Origin: Pseudopyrenochaeta lycopersici
Taxonomy: Eukaryota > Ascomycota > Dothideomycetes > Pleosporales > Pseudopyrenochaetaceae
Assembly (NCBI GenBank): GCA_003313425.1
Contig: NHZP01000084.1
Span: 1 to 64,000, forward strand
DNA length: 64,000 bases
Direction: 5' to 3'
Shown: positions 32,189 to 43,280 of the stretch, in pieces
How the letters are laid out: every line of letters begins with the position of its first letter
Position numbering within the stretch: the first letter of the stretch is position 1
Position numbers and translations under genes: made by a program
The notes under the pieces: model-generated
Databases searched by the model: none
What the model saw: only the letters and a program-made list of their open reading frames with translations
Told to the model about the DNA's origin: nothing

Positions 32189-32874
32189 GTGGAGAGATTG
32201 TGAACCACAGAAAGTGTAAGAGAGTCCAATTCTGAAGAGACTTGGGTGTGCTCACACGGCGGTTGGATAAGAGTCCGTCGAGCGTATATCTGCCAAGTAT
32301 AAGACACTTCTTGGCTTTCTAAACCCATGACATAGATTCGGCCCCTTGCTTTCGGGCACAAGAATCCAGCCGCTGTAGGTGGCAATGTTGAGGGTGTAAA
32401 TCAACCCATCGCCACGTTCTCTAGCCATATCAAGAAGTGGGTCATCAAGGTTCTGATACCCGGATGCAACACAAAATAAGTTCAGGCGTCAGCCGAGGTA
32501 TGAGAAAGTCAGTGTGCGGCTGTTTCCTTGCAATGTGTTCCTGCAGGGTAAAATGACCTGAACCGTGCCCGCTTACATCTCAATCTATTGTGCAGCGAAG
32601 GATGGCCTGCCATGGACACTAGGAGTGATCGACCACGCTTGCGACCTTGCTGGCGGTGTCCATCCTTTTTTCACTCGTGCGATGCGCCCGACACGGCTTG
32701 AGTGGTCGACAAAAGGCACTCAGATGAGTCTTGGATGCAATATTCGTCCCTCCGGTCACTTACCGCTCAAGCTCTTGAGACATCAGGTTGTCAGCCTCCC
32801 CTTGCAGGCTTTCAAGACACAAAAAATCCGAAATTCTCTTCTCCGCAGATCCAGCGTTTCTGAAACGTATCAAA
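32189..32874. promoter_or_regulatory. Bidirectional intergenic region between chitinase and LysM gene
   Basis: About 0.7 kb between two divergent starts, so both promoters must lie here and could be co-regulated. No named binding site can be supported by eye. Confidence 0.55.
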
Positions 32875-33857
32875 ATGCTTCCACTGTTGGCTTTTGTGAG
32901 CTCACTGGGTTTTGCTTCCGCAGCCCACAAGCTCTCTCATTCTGCGGTCCACGCCCGACAAGCAGCCATTGCATCCCTGTGCCGCCTCAACTACACGACA
33001 GACGTTTGGACAGGTTGCGATGATGTCCTTGCCCAATTCAAGATTCCGCTGGATGAATTTATCACTGCGAACCCAGGCCTTGGTCCGGCCTGCACGAACT
33101 TTGTACCCGGGAAAACATACTGTGTTTCATGGCGTAAGTAAATCTACAAGGTAGAGATTATGTATCAATGGAAGCCTGCTAATACTCTCGACTCCAGAAA
33201 AACAAAACCAGAGGCCAGTCACCAAAGATGGACAATGCGGCAGGCAGATGAATTACAATGTAACCTGTGTTGGAAGTACTTTTGGGGATTGTTGCAACGG
33301 ATCAGGAAAGTAAGTAGATACACCTTGAAGTTGCCCCTGCCTTGATGGACTGGTGCTAATTCGAACCACAGGTGCGGCTCCGGCGAGTCTTTCTGCGGTA
33401 AAGGCTCTTGTCAGGATGGCTCATGCGAAGGCGGCTTTCCATACTCGACAGATGGAAAATGCGGTCGTGATTACGACTACCTGCCTTGCCCGCCCAAGTT
33501 TGGCCTGTGTTGTTCTGCGGCAGGTCAGTGCGGCAACCAAACGCAATTTTGCACCACAGGTTGCCAGAGCGGACCATGTCTCGGGACTTCCACAACTTCA
33601 AGCCTGCCACCATCTGCTACACCATCGAGCAAACCTCCAGGAGGTGTAAGCCCTGACGGTACATGTGCGTACAACAACGGATATACCTGTAAAGGTAGCA
33701 AGAATGGCGACTGCTGTTCTGCTGCTGGCTACTGTGGCAAGTCCGAATATGAGTGCTCCAAATATCTAGGCTGGTAAGCAAATATCTCCCACAACTGGTC
33801 ATACCTCTCTAACCCTCGTTACTCTCTAGCCAGTCGAATTTTGGAACGTGCACATAA
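32875..33857 (+). CDS. Secreted LysM plus CBM18 chitin-binding protein (266 aa)
   Basis: Four exons in phase: 32875-33133, 33198-33309, 33372-33773, 33830-33857. Signal peptide MLPLLAFVSSLGFASA. One LysM at about residues 36-84 (TGCDDVLAQFKIPLDEFITA, NPGLGPACTNFVPGKTYCV), then three hevein-type CBM18 modules rich in Cys: FGDCCNGSGKCGSGESFC, FGLCCSAAGQCGNQTQFC and NGDCCSAAGYCGKSEYEC, the last two separated by a Ser/Pro linker. No catalytic domain. Such proteins bind chitin outside the cell, either shielding the wall or sequestering chitin fragments. It is transcribed divergently from the chitinase, matching the known pairing of LysM genes with subgroup C chitinases. I chose the ATG at 32875 because the signal peptide starts there; an in-frame ATG at 32788 adds a non-signal extension. 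Confidence 0.88.
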
Positions 33858-35036
33858 GGAAACATAGGGAAGCGTAATTGGCGTTGAATGGCATCTTCAG
33901 GGCCCTAGCTAGTGCTTAAATTCACACAATCAAGGAGTTCGAGCATGAAAGCACGCAGATCTTTTGCTGTCGGTATCGTGATTGGAGCTACTGTAGCTGT
34001 CTAACGGCGGAGAGGATGTTCGACATTGGTATGCCAAGGAGCTAAACTTTGGCCCCCACCATCAACAAGATCAGCCTTTCCAAGTGGAAAGCAAAATTCC
34101 TCGCACTGCAAAATCGCACACCAACACCAACTTTACCCAACTGCCTCATATAACTCTACTATTTCAAGCCTAAATTAAGCTAAATTAGAATAGTAGTCTC
34201 TTAGAATAATAATTATTATTATTAGGTACCTAAAAACGCTAAAGTCTATAGAGTTATTAATTATATTTTAATAGAGAGGGTAGATGGCGGGCGTCTACCT
34301 TGGCATGCATTTACTTTCGTTTAGGCGTCCACGGTGACACGACCTGAATGTCTTCACAGTCCAGACTGTCCCGCTCGCCACTGAAAGCTGCCTCCGCCGA
34401 TGACCTATTGTGGACATACTTTGGCCCCTTATGTTCCGCGGCCCATCCGTCACGACGTTGCGCCTCGGTCCGATGCAGTGTGCCTGCCTTTATAGGATCC
34501 CTCCGGCTTACACCAACAGGGATTACGATCCCACTGGCCCGCTTTGTGATCTCACTCACCCACCTTTAACGTTTTCGTGGATAGGCAAGTCACGTGCTAT
34601 GTAGCCTGACGCAGCCCACGGGCAGCACGAGGCCTGCTGCAAGGTACATACAACGGGGCCTTATGCAGACGGCAATGCAACCCCAATCCACATCCTGGTC
34701 TGGCGTCAGGGGCATGTACCGGTGAGTCTCTCGTTTCTCTCACGGCACACCGCCATTGAGACTTTCATATTACTGATGAGCATTAGGCGTACCGTTGAAA
34801 TTTTTACCAGGTACCAGACTATTCGATGCCAAGATTGAAGCTCGTTCGATCTGCCTCGACGCAATGTCATGGTGTATTTGTTCTTTCCAAGGTTGTCGGC
34901 AGAGATTTCCGACGACAGTGATTACGGGAAGATAATTTCCCAGCATACAAAATCTGCTCGCAATCCGGGTAGTTTGGCAGACCATCTCTGAGAAACACTG
35001 TACAATGAATATCTCGCTGATCTCCGTTCATTCATC
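33858..35036. other. Intergenic, nothing firm recognised
   Basis: Contains an AT-rich stretch near 34160-34290 that may be an old repeat scrap. Open frames at 34311-34604 lack any recognisable domain. The final part should carry the promoter of the next LysM gene. Confidence 0.45.
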
Positions 35037-36196
35037 ATGTACGCACTGTTGAAGACCGCATTGTTTGCGGCGACTCTCCATCAAGTCACCGCTTCACCCG
35101 CTCTTGTTCGCCGCGGTGATACCCCTGCATACTTTGCGGACCCGTCGTCGTCGCAGTACTGCAGTTGGTGGTATGACAACGAGTCACAAACCGATTGCAA
35201 AGCGGTACCTGGCCAGTTCGGTGCATCCTTCGAGGACTTCCTTCGCTGGGTGAGTGGCAACCATTCCATCCTTTCAACCGCTCAAACCACTGACCTGCTG
35301 CAAAGAACCCCCTTGTAGATGAGAACTGCAACAACTTCAACCCCTACCAATCCTACTGCGTCGAAGCCTACGGTGAACCCACTGGCGTACCCACTGGCTC
35401 CCCAACAACGGCTCCTCCTACAGCTGCACCAACCAGCACCAAGCCCAGCAATGGAGTCACTACACCCCTGCCTACCCAGCCAGGTATGGTAGAGAACTGC
35501 AACAAGTTCCACCTGCAAGTCTCCGGCGAGTACTGCTCCGACATGGCCGCCAAATACGGCATCACTCTAAAGCAATTCACAACATGGAACACTGGAGTTG
35601 GAGACAACTGTCAATCCATGTGGGGAGGCGCGTACTTCTGCGTCGGCGTGATTGGCTTCACGCCCACACCGACGTCGACCAAGGCCACCACGGCTAAGCC
35701 AACGACCACTACCGGCAACGGCATCACCACCCCACTCCCCACGCAGCCCGGCATGGTCTCCAACTGCAACAAATTCCACCTCCAGCAGCCCGGAGAATTC
35801 TGCTCCGACCTGACTGCCAAGTACGGCATCACGCTCAAGCAATTCACCACCTGGAACACCGGCGTCGGCGACAACTGTCAGTCGATGTGGGCCGATGCGT
35901 ATTTCTGCGTTGGCATCGTCGGATTCACACCTACACCTACACCTACCAAGCCGACGACGACTGCAAAGCCGACGAGCACCAAGCCGGGCAACGGCGTTGC
36001 GACGCCGACGCCGATTCAATCGGGAATGGTGACGAACTGCAAGACGTTCTACTTTGTGAAGAAGGACCAGACGTGTGCGAGCGTGCTGAGTAGTGCGAAG
36101 GTGACGCTGGCGAACCTGTTTAAGTGGAATCCGGCAGTGAAGAGTGATTGTAGTGGGTTGTGGGCTGAGACGTGGGCGTGTGTTGCCGTGTTGTAG
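35037..36196 (+). CDS. Secreted protein with four LysM domains (367 aa)
   Basis: Two exons: 35037-35249 and 35306-36196 (GTGAG...AAAG, phase 0). Signal peptide (MYALLKTALFAATLHQVTAS) followed by VRR, a possible dibasic processing site. LysM 1 (YCSWWYDNESQTDCKAV, FLRWNPLVDENC) spans the intron. LysM 2 and 3 are almost identical (KYGITLKQFTTWNTGVGDNC in both), suggesting recent duplication. LysM 4 is divergent (LANLFKWNPAVKSDC). Thr/Pro/Lys-rich linkers separate them. No enzyme domain. LysM-only secreted proteins of plant-associated fungi can bind chitin oligomers and damp host immunity; here that role is inference. Same strand and neighbourhood as the LysM/CBM18 gene. Confidence 0.9.
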
Positions 36197-36266
36197 AAAA
36201 CAGTGATGCTGGATCATATATAACAAGTACGGGTAAATACTACAAGCTGAAAGCAACTTTCAGATA

Positions 36267-37583
36267 TCAAGTTCCAATCTCCTCCAACACATCGTTCATG
36301 CCCACCCTCCTCCACCCCTCCGGCGTGATTTCCTTCACCATCTCCAACGAGAGATACTCGTCCTTGCCCCTCCTCACCTCCGCACCCACCAGCCTAATCC
36401 CCATGCTCCCCTCATTGACCCATGTCCTCAGCTTCTTCCTCGGATTGTCTTCTCTCCACTGCGTACTAGTCTTCAGATAGGCCAGCGGCTTCTCCTCACA
36501 CCCGACTGCGAAACTCGCCTTCCCCGCGCGCGCATCCGCCAGCACCGCCGCCGGCAGTCTCGCGCCCCCACGCACTTCGCGCCACAGCCGGCCCTCAGCA
36601 ACGGCCTCGATATTCGCCGGCACGCTCATGACTTCCATCCCGTCGTGGAGCCGCAGCACGCACGAGCCGCGGATCATGGCTTCCATCCAGACGGCGCGGT
36701 GGGGGAGGACGAGGCTAGTTTGTGCACGCATGTCGGCGCGGATGTGCGCTTGCCAGAGGGAAAGGTCGTTGTCGTTTCTGTCTGTTGTTGTGAAGGCGTA
36801 GACTTGTGCGTCGGTGGGGACGGCTTTGGGTGTTGCGACGAGTCTTTGCAGATTGCTGGTGACGGTGGTCCAGAGGAGGTCGTGGTGGTCGTGCGTTATG
36901 GGGCTTAGGTCTGGGCAGCGGCATGTAGGCAAGGGCGTGCCGGGCGGGCGGGCGCAGGTGTAGATGAAGGACTTGAGATGCGGGAGGCTTATCGTTTGGT
37001 CCATTGTCGAGGGTTCGGTGAAAAGCGTCTCACAGCTTCGCACGCGGAGGCGTACATGCTGCATTCTCGGAAGTACTCCACGAAGGGAGTCGCAGAGGTG
37101 CATTGCATCTCCTTCCGCACGTGCATCGTAGCCGAAAGTATCGAGTTCGAGGTTCGCGCAGGACGGTGGTAACTCCTCCACGAGTTGAACTAGAGTCGAC
37201 TGCGGAACTATGTCGTGGTATCCTTTACCGAGCCAGAAGGAGAAAGAGCGGAGGTTGGAGAAGTGAGAGAGTAAGGGGATTAGCTGTGAGACTTGCTCGA
37301 GGTCTTCGTATGGCTGGAGAGATATCGTGATGGAATGGATATACGCTGCATATCTCCCCACATCCAGATGCTCACAGAAGCGAATCAAATTATTATGCGT
37401 AAGAGCGACGTTCCCGTATAGAAGAGGCGTAGTGGCCACCCGCCAACGGCGGTTCACCAGCAAACATGAAGTGAGGTCTTGAGTGGTGTCGCTAATCCGT
37501 TTGAGCTGTGTGAATATCTCGACTAGGACATCGTTAGGAAAATTGGAGAAAGATGAAGTAGTCATTGTAAGGTAGGGTGTCAA
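36267..37583 (-). CDS. F-box protein (438 aa)
   Basis: Single exon, intact. The N-terminal F-box (FSNFPNDVLVEIFTQL, then DLTSCLLVNRRWRVATTPLL) should bind Skp1 in an SCF ubiquitin ligase; the remainder looks leucine-rich-repeat-like at first (SQLIPLLSHFSNLRSFSFWL) and gives the substrate-binding part, target unknown. ATG at 37583; a second ATG at 37565 (MTTSSFSNF) is equally possible. Ends 71 bases from the convergent LysM gene. Confidence 0.85.
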   Translation of the reverse strand: MTPYLTMTTSSFSNFPNDVLVEIFTQLKRISDTTQDLTSCLLVNRRWRVATTPLLYGNVALTHNNLIRFCEHLDVGRYAAYIHSITISLQPYEDLEQVSQLIPLLSHFSNLRSFSFWLGKGYHDIVPQSTLVQLVEELPPSCANLELDTFGYDARAEGDAMHLCDSLRGVLPRMQHVRLRVRSCETLFTEPSTMDQTISLPHLKSFIYTCARPPGTPLPTCRCPDLSPITHDHHDLLWTTVTSNLQRLVATPKAVPTDAQVYAFTTTDRNDNDLSLWQAHIRADMRAQTSLVLPHRAVWMEAMIRGSCVLRLHDGMEVMSVPANIEAVAEGRLWREVRGGARLPAAVLADARAGKASFAVGCEEKPLAYLKTSTQWREDNPRKKLRTWVNEGSMGIRLVGAEVRRGKDEYLSLEMVKEITPEGWRRVGMNDVLEEIGT

Positions 37584-38149
37584 TGCTGAGGTTACCTTAC
37601 CAAGGGCGTCGTCTTACATATACATACCGCGCCAAGCTCTGGCTAGACAGGGGAGTGCTTTAGCGTACGGGCCACCCTGGCAATCCTGTCAATCACTTCT
37701 TACCCCTGCCTAGCGCTCTAGAGGATCTGTGGGATTCATTTATCGAACAGAACGCTTAGTGCATGTCAAAACTTGTATGTGTAGACACATGTTTAATGGA
37801 CAGACTTTGTTACACCCTAACATCATGCTCTATATACCGCTTGGTGACATCACTCAGCTGCTCACGTGACTTCTCTTTCTTCGAGCGTTCAGTCACCAGC
37901 CTGTCTACCAACCCGTCCTGCTCGAGTTGCGACCTATGGTACTTCGCTACTTTGAGCTTGTTTCTCTCGGTCGTAACAATCACCTATTGTACCCATCTGC
38001 TCAGCCCTGCGGCACAGTTTCGCGGCACAGGCATCCAGGGCTAAGTAGCACTTAATGCGTCTCGTCCTTTAAGACTGTGACTCTTTCAGTGAAAACTGAA
38101 CACATCTCTATATAAGTTTCGTAGATATCTTGAATAGTTACCCTTCTTT
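37584..38149. other. Intergenic, nothing recognised
   Basis: Divergent promoter region between the F-box gene and the truncated gene at 38150. No clear element. Confidence 0.45.
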
Positions 38150-38837
38150 TTGATTCCGATGCCTCCGAATCCTGGTGCTGTACTCGGCAATTTATGGCAC
38201 CGTGCTACACGCAACAAATTCGCGAGACGGCACGAGAAAAGAGAGGAATGGCAAGCCAAAGCTACGGCGGCCTGGAATGCGCGTCTGCCTGCTGTTCGAT
38301 CATCGGAGGATACCTGCGGAGTGAAGAGTACTGGACCGGACGTATCTCCTCAGTTGAATTCACTTTTCTTCCGCAAGCTCCCTCTAGAAATTCGAAGGCT
38401 CATATATTCAGAGATCTTAGCCGGCAAAGAATTACCGTTTCAAGTCGTCGATCAGAATAAGGATTTAAATGGAAACGAAATAGGGAAAGAGAATATACCA
38501 TTCAAAGTTAACTATGGTAGTGTCGTTAGTGTGCTTCGGCTTTCTGTGGTGCCATGCCCCTCTATCATTCGACCGCCGCTCCTTCTTCCATTTCCTGTTT
38601 TGCTTGCTGGTAACGTGATACGACCTGGTCCTCGTTTCGTTCCATCAGACTGTTGTAAGAGAGTTGACGAAGTGCGGCTTCATCGAGGCTTCGACGTGGG
38701 TGCACGCTCGGTTGTTCACGCTTCCTCACCCAGTTTCTGTATCGCACTGTGGTTGTGCGGCCATGTTCATGACGCTTGGCCCAATGGAGATATGGCATCT
38801 GAATACTACATTAGCAAGACCCCGCCCAACCGCGGAT
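38150..38837 (+). pseudogene. Truncated gene of the 2EXR/DUF7730-like class
   Basis: Starts MIPMPPNPGAVLG, and near residue 72 has SLFFRKLPLEIRRLIYSEIL, the 'LPxEIRxxIY' box that opens many fungal DUF7730/2EXR proteins. Similarity fades after about 38530 and frames break; LINE ORF1 sequence begins near 38838, so the 3' half is lost. Confidence 0.55.
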
Positions 38838-39282
38838 AAAATGCTGTCGTACGTAAATAATAAGATTTTCGACGAGTTTGTTCTTGGAATCCGCATCGCC
38901 TTCTTGCAAATGCTTAGAGCAAATCGCTCATCATGGGCTGCAGTAGCAGCTCGTGGAATAACACCAAACAGATCTCCAACGGCGACTCCTAGTCCGACCC
39001 AACCATCAGACCAGCAAAAGCTCCCGGGAATCACCCTCGACCTCTCCGGGCTAGTCAACACGCAACTTCAGGTTGCCAACGTTAAAAGAAATCAGAGACC
39101 GAGTGAGGCAAGCCTTCAACAGCCACGCCAATACTAAAGACATTAACTGGATCGGAATTGCGAAAACGGTAACAGACCCATACAAAGTCAGGATATGTTT
39201 GAGAACCCACGAGGAAGCCGCCAAAGCTAAGAAGCATGACGAATGGATCCAGTCCCACTTCCGGGGAGCCCGGATACTGTAA
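38838..39282 (+). pseudogene. LINE ORF1 fragment
   Basis: Frame 1 reads SSWAAVAARGITPNRSP; after a frame change (39073) it reads LKEIRDRVRQAFNSHANTKD, INWIGIAKT and KHDEWIQSHFRGARIL, typical of Tad ORF1 C-terminal parts. Stops at 39280-39282. No CCHC knuckle seen, so the end is missing. Confidence 0.7.
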
Positions 39283-39883
39283 GCCTTAAAGGGTGCACAA
39301 AGAAATTCTCCATAGAAGTGCATGTTATATTGATTGTCTGTTTTAGATGGAGGGTGGCCTGCAGCTATATGTTCATGAGAGATTACTAATTCTCGAATCA
39401 TGTGACCAATACTGGCTTACAGAAGACTGCGAAGATTGTGCCTCTGCGGAAGCCAAACAAATCGGACTATACGGTAGCAAAGGCATACCGACCTATCTCC
39501 CTCCTCGCTACCTTGGGGAAGAACCTAGAAGGCAGTGGTAGCAGAAAGATTGTCGTTCCTAGCGGAGACGCATCGTCTGCTTCCGAAGAGCCATTTTGCG
39601 GCAAGAAAAGGAAGATCGACAGCTCAAGCCTTGACTATTCTCCAAGAAAGCGTCTTCCAAGCCTGGAGAGACAGAAGAGTTCTGAGCTTAGTTAGTTTCG
39701 ATGTAAAGGGCACTTACAATGGCGTTGATGGTACTGTGCTTGCTAGAAGACTACAGGACAGGAGAATCCCTGGCCGATTAGTGGACTGGATCGTCAACTT
39801 CTGCAGCCAACGAAAAGCGTCAGTGGTAGTGAATGGCGATACTACGGAGATAATGGACCTACCGCAGGCAGGGCTACCCCAGG

Positions 39884-40054
39884 GAGTTGAAAATGTGATT
39901 CTTCAAGTGTATAGATTGACCTATGGGCTTCTGTGTACTTATATACATGTAGACTGTCCCCGTCTGCATAGGCAGACAAGCCACAGACTCCACCGTGGCG
40001 TATTTGCCTATAGGCATATACGCCACCTCGTCACGTGCTGTTCAGAAACAACTC
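39884..40054. mobile_element. 171-bp in-frame insertion, MITE-like, in the LINE RT
   Basis: Begins GAGTTG and ends CAACTC (inverted), flanked by AGG on each side (39881-39883, 40055-40057). It splits the conserved RT motif GLPQG/SPLSP, adds 57 codons and leaves the frame open. Contains two hairpins: 39964-39979 (GTCTGC-ATAG-GCAGAC) and 39995-40026 (GTGGCGTAT...ATACGCCAC). Family unknown; a GT-AG intron reading is also possible but would leave a duplicated codon. Confidence 0.55.
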
Positions 40055-40474
40055 AGGGATCCCCGCTATCTCCCATCTTGTTCCTTTACTTCAATGCGGG
40101 CTTGGTCTCATCCAAGATAAACCGCAATAAAGGGGCAATAGCTTTTGTAGACGACTACACTGCTTGGGTCACTGGGGCGTCAGCAGAGGAAAACACCTCT
40201 TTGCTACAAGAAACAGTAGTAGCAAAAGCAGAGCAATGGGCGCGGAAGAGCGGTGCCTCATTTGAAGCTGATAAAACGGCCTTCATCCACTTCACACGCA
40301 GGAACAATGCAACATCAAACCGGCCGATCGTCGTCAATGGAGAAGCAATCCATCCACAATCGGAGGTCAAAATCCTTGGGGTGGTCTTCGATCAGAAACT
40401 TCGGTTTCACCAACATGCGGCCAGAGCCACCAAGAGAGGCGTGAGGGCAGCACTAGCTCTGAAGCGCATGAAAG

Positions 40475-43280
40475 CAGTGTGTCCAACAACCAAGTTACTT
40501 GACTTGCTTGCTTGACATTACTTGATTACGTAACAAAGCAAGTAAAGTAAAGGCTCATTCAAGCAAGCACAAGTAAGGGTTTTCACATTACTTGAAGTAA
40601 CTTCCAGTTGCTTGACAGAATTGCTGTATTAGGCATGTCGAAGATGAGTTGGGTGACGCTAGCTAAGCGAACCAATTATGATTTCACCGGGTGGCACCCA
40701 GCAAAATCGTGATTGGCTGGAGTCGCACAAAGAGCCAGAAGTGCCGTGAAAAATCTGACACCTGCAGTCTTTATTTACAAGGCTACCAAATTCTAAGCTA
40801 ATATGTCTTCTCACCTGTTCTTTCTGCCTCGTGGAAGGTCTACACGTTCTTCTCTGCCTAAAACCCCCTTAGCTCTACCTCAGACAGCCGCTTAGGAACC
40901 CCAAGTTCGGTTTCAACTCCAACCCATGAGGCCTCTACACCAACCACCCGTGAAAGAGAGCTGCCGACATCTACTCAATCCACTTTCCATATTGAATGGG
41001 ACAAAATTCGCTATGAAAGGAAGCCACTGCCATTAATTCGATATCGTCAGCCTCACAAGCGTACCCTCAACTCTAAAGCCCAATCCTCGGCAATCTACAA
41101 ACACGGCGCGCAGCTTACAACAGATGGAGATAACAAGTTCTGGCTCTGCAAGTACTGCCATATTAGTGGCCAGCATGATTCCGCGCTATTCAACAGTGGG
41201 GCTACTACTAGTATCATTTATCACCTAAAGCATCTGCACAAACTCGAAGAATTCGGCTACAAACCAGTGGCGTCAAATCCGTTCGATATGGCTAAGGGAA
41301 CAACGAGCTCCATACCATACCTTGGAAGCCGGCGCTTAGTGTTTAATGACTTTCAATTCAAGGGCGAGTTTATTGACTGGGCTGTTGATCTTGACCTTAC
41401 CTTTCGACAAGCGACGCATCAACGCACCCGTAACATCTTTGCCAGCTGCCTAGAGGATATAGATAAGGTTCTGCCAAAGAGCCCGTCAACTCTTAGCACC
41501 TGGATTAAAGAGATGTGGGACGGTGATGCTGGGAGGCGTACTTGGCTGAAAGAAAAGCTCCATCTTACCAAAAGCAAGATCCATCTCTCAACTGATACCT
41601 GGACGTCTGAAGAAGGAACGAACTATGTGGCAGTTGTTGCTCACTTCCTGGACGAGAAGCATAAGTTGCAAACAGCTCTTCTTGACCTCCGGCCTCTAAA
41701 GGGCCCTCACACTGGCGAGAACATTGCGAAGGTGCTGTCGACGGTTATCGAGTCGTACAATATACCTGCTACCGTTGGCTTCTTCATGATGGACAACGCT
41801 AGCAATAACGACACATGTATTGAAGAGCTAGCAAAGCAGTATCCCACAGTCACGAAGCAGAGCCGCCTTCGATGCGTCGGCCATATACTGAATCTCATTG
41901 TCAAAGCTCTCCTCTTTGGGCAGGGTGTCAGCAAGCTGGAGAAAGAGCTCTGTGGCGCATCCGACGATGAGCGATTTGAGATATGGAGGAAGCAGAGCTT
42001 TATCGGTAAGCTCCACAACTTCTGCGTGTGGATTAACCGGAGTGACCAGCGGCGGGAGCTTCTGAAACGGTATATCCTGCAGGCGTACAATCAAGGCAGC
42101 ATCGAACAACTCTACACTAGGTTATTGGTCGACGGCGGCGTCCGCTGGAACTCTGTGTATGCCATGATCGAGAGAGCTCTCAAGCTCCGCCACGCAATTG
42201 ATCTATTTTTTCTCCACTATAACCATAGTGGTGAGGGATACGATATCTCACAGGATATAATTACCCCGCGTGATTGGGCTGATTTGGAGCACATCTTCCA
42301 TGTCTTGAAACCATTTAAAGACCTGACCAAACGCATGGAAGGCCGGGCTAATAAAGCTGGCCTTGAAGGAGCACATGGCTCACTCTATGAGACACTGGAG
42401 TCTCTTGATATCCTCTTTAAGAAGCTCCAGGAGGCTGGAAAGTTCGCAGACGATCACCCCGAGGAGGTTTCTGAATACTATTCATGCGCCATTGATACTG
42501 CCCGCACCAAGCTTGAAGAATACTACACCCTTACGGATGCTACGCCAGCGTACCGATGCGCCGTTGCCCTGCATCCTGCGAACAAGTTTACCTATTTCGA
42601 GCTCGAATGGAGTCATGAGAAGAAATGGATCGCTGAGGCAAAGCGGGTAGTGCAGGATGTGTACGCACGCTACGAGGAAGCAGCTGCGGAAGTAGATATA
42701 GCTGAATCAACACAAGAGGAGGATAATGAGGTTACTACTGATAGCGATACTGCGCTTGATCTTTTCCAGCAAGCTCGTAAGCGTCGTCAACGGCTCGCCG
42801 CTACTTCAGCGTCTATTGCGCGAGGAAGGAAGCGTACAAAACTCACCTCTGAGCTTGATGAGTTTATGGCTAGGTCTAATAAAGCAGATCAGGATGTCGA
42901 GGATCCTCTGGAGTGGTGGGTTCACCATGCATCTGATTACCCTGTGCTCTCTAAGATGGCGTTTGATTTGTTCAGTTGTCCGGCAATGAGCTCTGAGTGT
43001 GAGCGCGTATTCTCACAAACGAAGAAGGTCATCACAGATGAACGAAATCGCCTCAATTCAGACACTGTGGCAGCGATCGAATGTCAAAAGCACCTTCTTC
43101 GAACCGGTATGCTTTCATAGGTCTATCATAGATTCAAAATCAGGAAATACCACCAAGTAATGTCAAGCAAGCAAGTAAAGTAAAGGATTCTCGTCAAGCA
43201 AGCAAGTAAAGTAAATGTTTTCATCAAGCAAGTAAAGTAAAGGGGTAGATTTTTACTTTACTTGCTTGTTGGACACACTG
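40475..43280 (+). mobile_element. hAT transposon 1, complete ends
   Basis: 2806 bp, termini CAGTGTGTCCAACAA... and ...TTGTTGGACACACTG, flanked by exact 8-bp duplication CATGAAAG (40467-40474 and 43281-43288). Subterminal copies of CAAGCAAGTAAAGTAAA occur near both ends (about 40540 and three times at 43170-43250), probable transposase-binding sites. GC-balanced, not RIP-affected. Confidence 0.95.
40803..43120 (+). CDS. hAT transposase with BED finger (one frame break near its start)
   Basis: The long open frame covers the BED-type zinc finger (FWLCKYCHISGQ...SIIYHLKHLH, 41142-41235), the RNase-H-like core (IHLSTDTWTSEEGTNYVAVV with the first Asp; FFMMDNASNNDTCIEEL with the second; RLRCVGHILNLIVKALLFG) and the C-terminal hATC domain (DPLEWWVHHASDYPVLSKMA, SSECERVFSQTKKVITDERN). 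The only good start, ATG at 40803 (MSSHLFFLPRGRSTRSSLPK), is one base out of phase, the shift falling near a run of five C at about 40864; a base error or a small inactivating indel would explain it. From there all core motifs are intact. Confidence 0.85.

Noticed and set aside
35567..36256. Arg-rich minus-strand frame over the four-LysM gene
   Set aside because: Antisense of the LysM repeats; its repeat structure just mirrors them.
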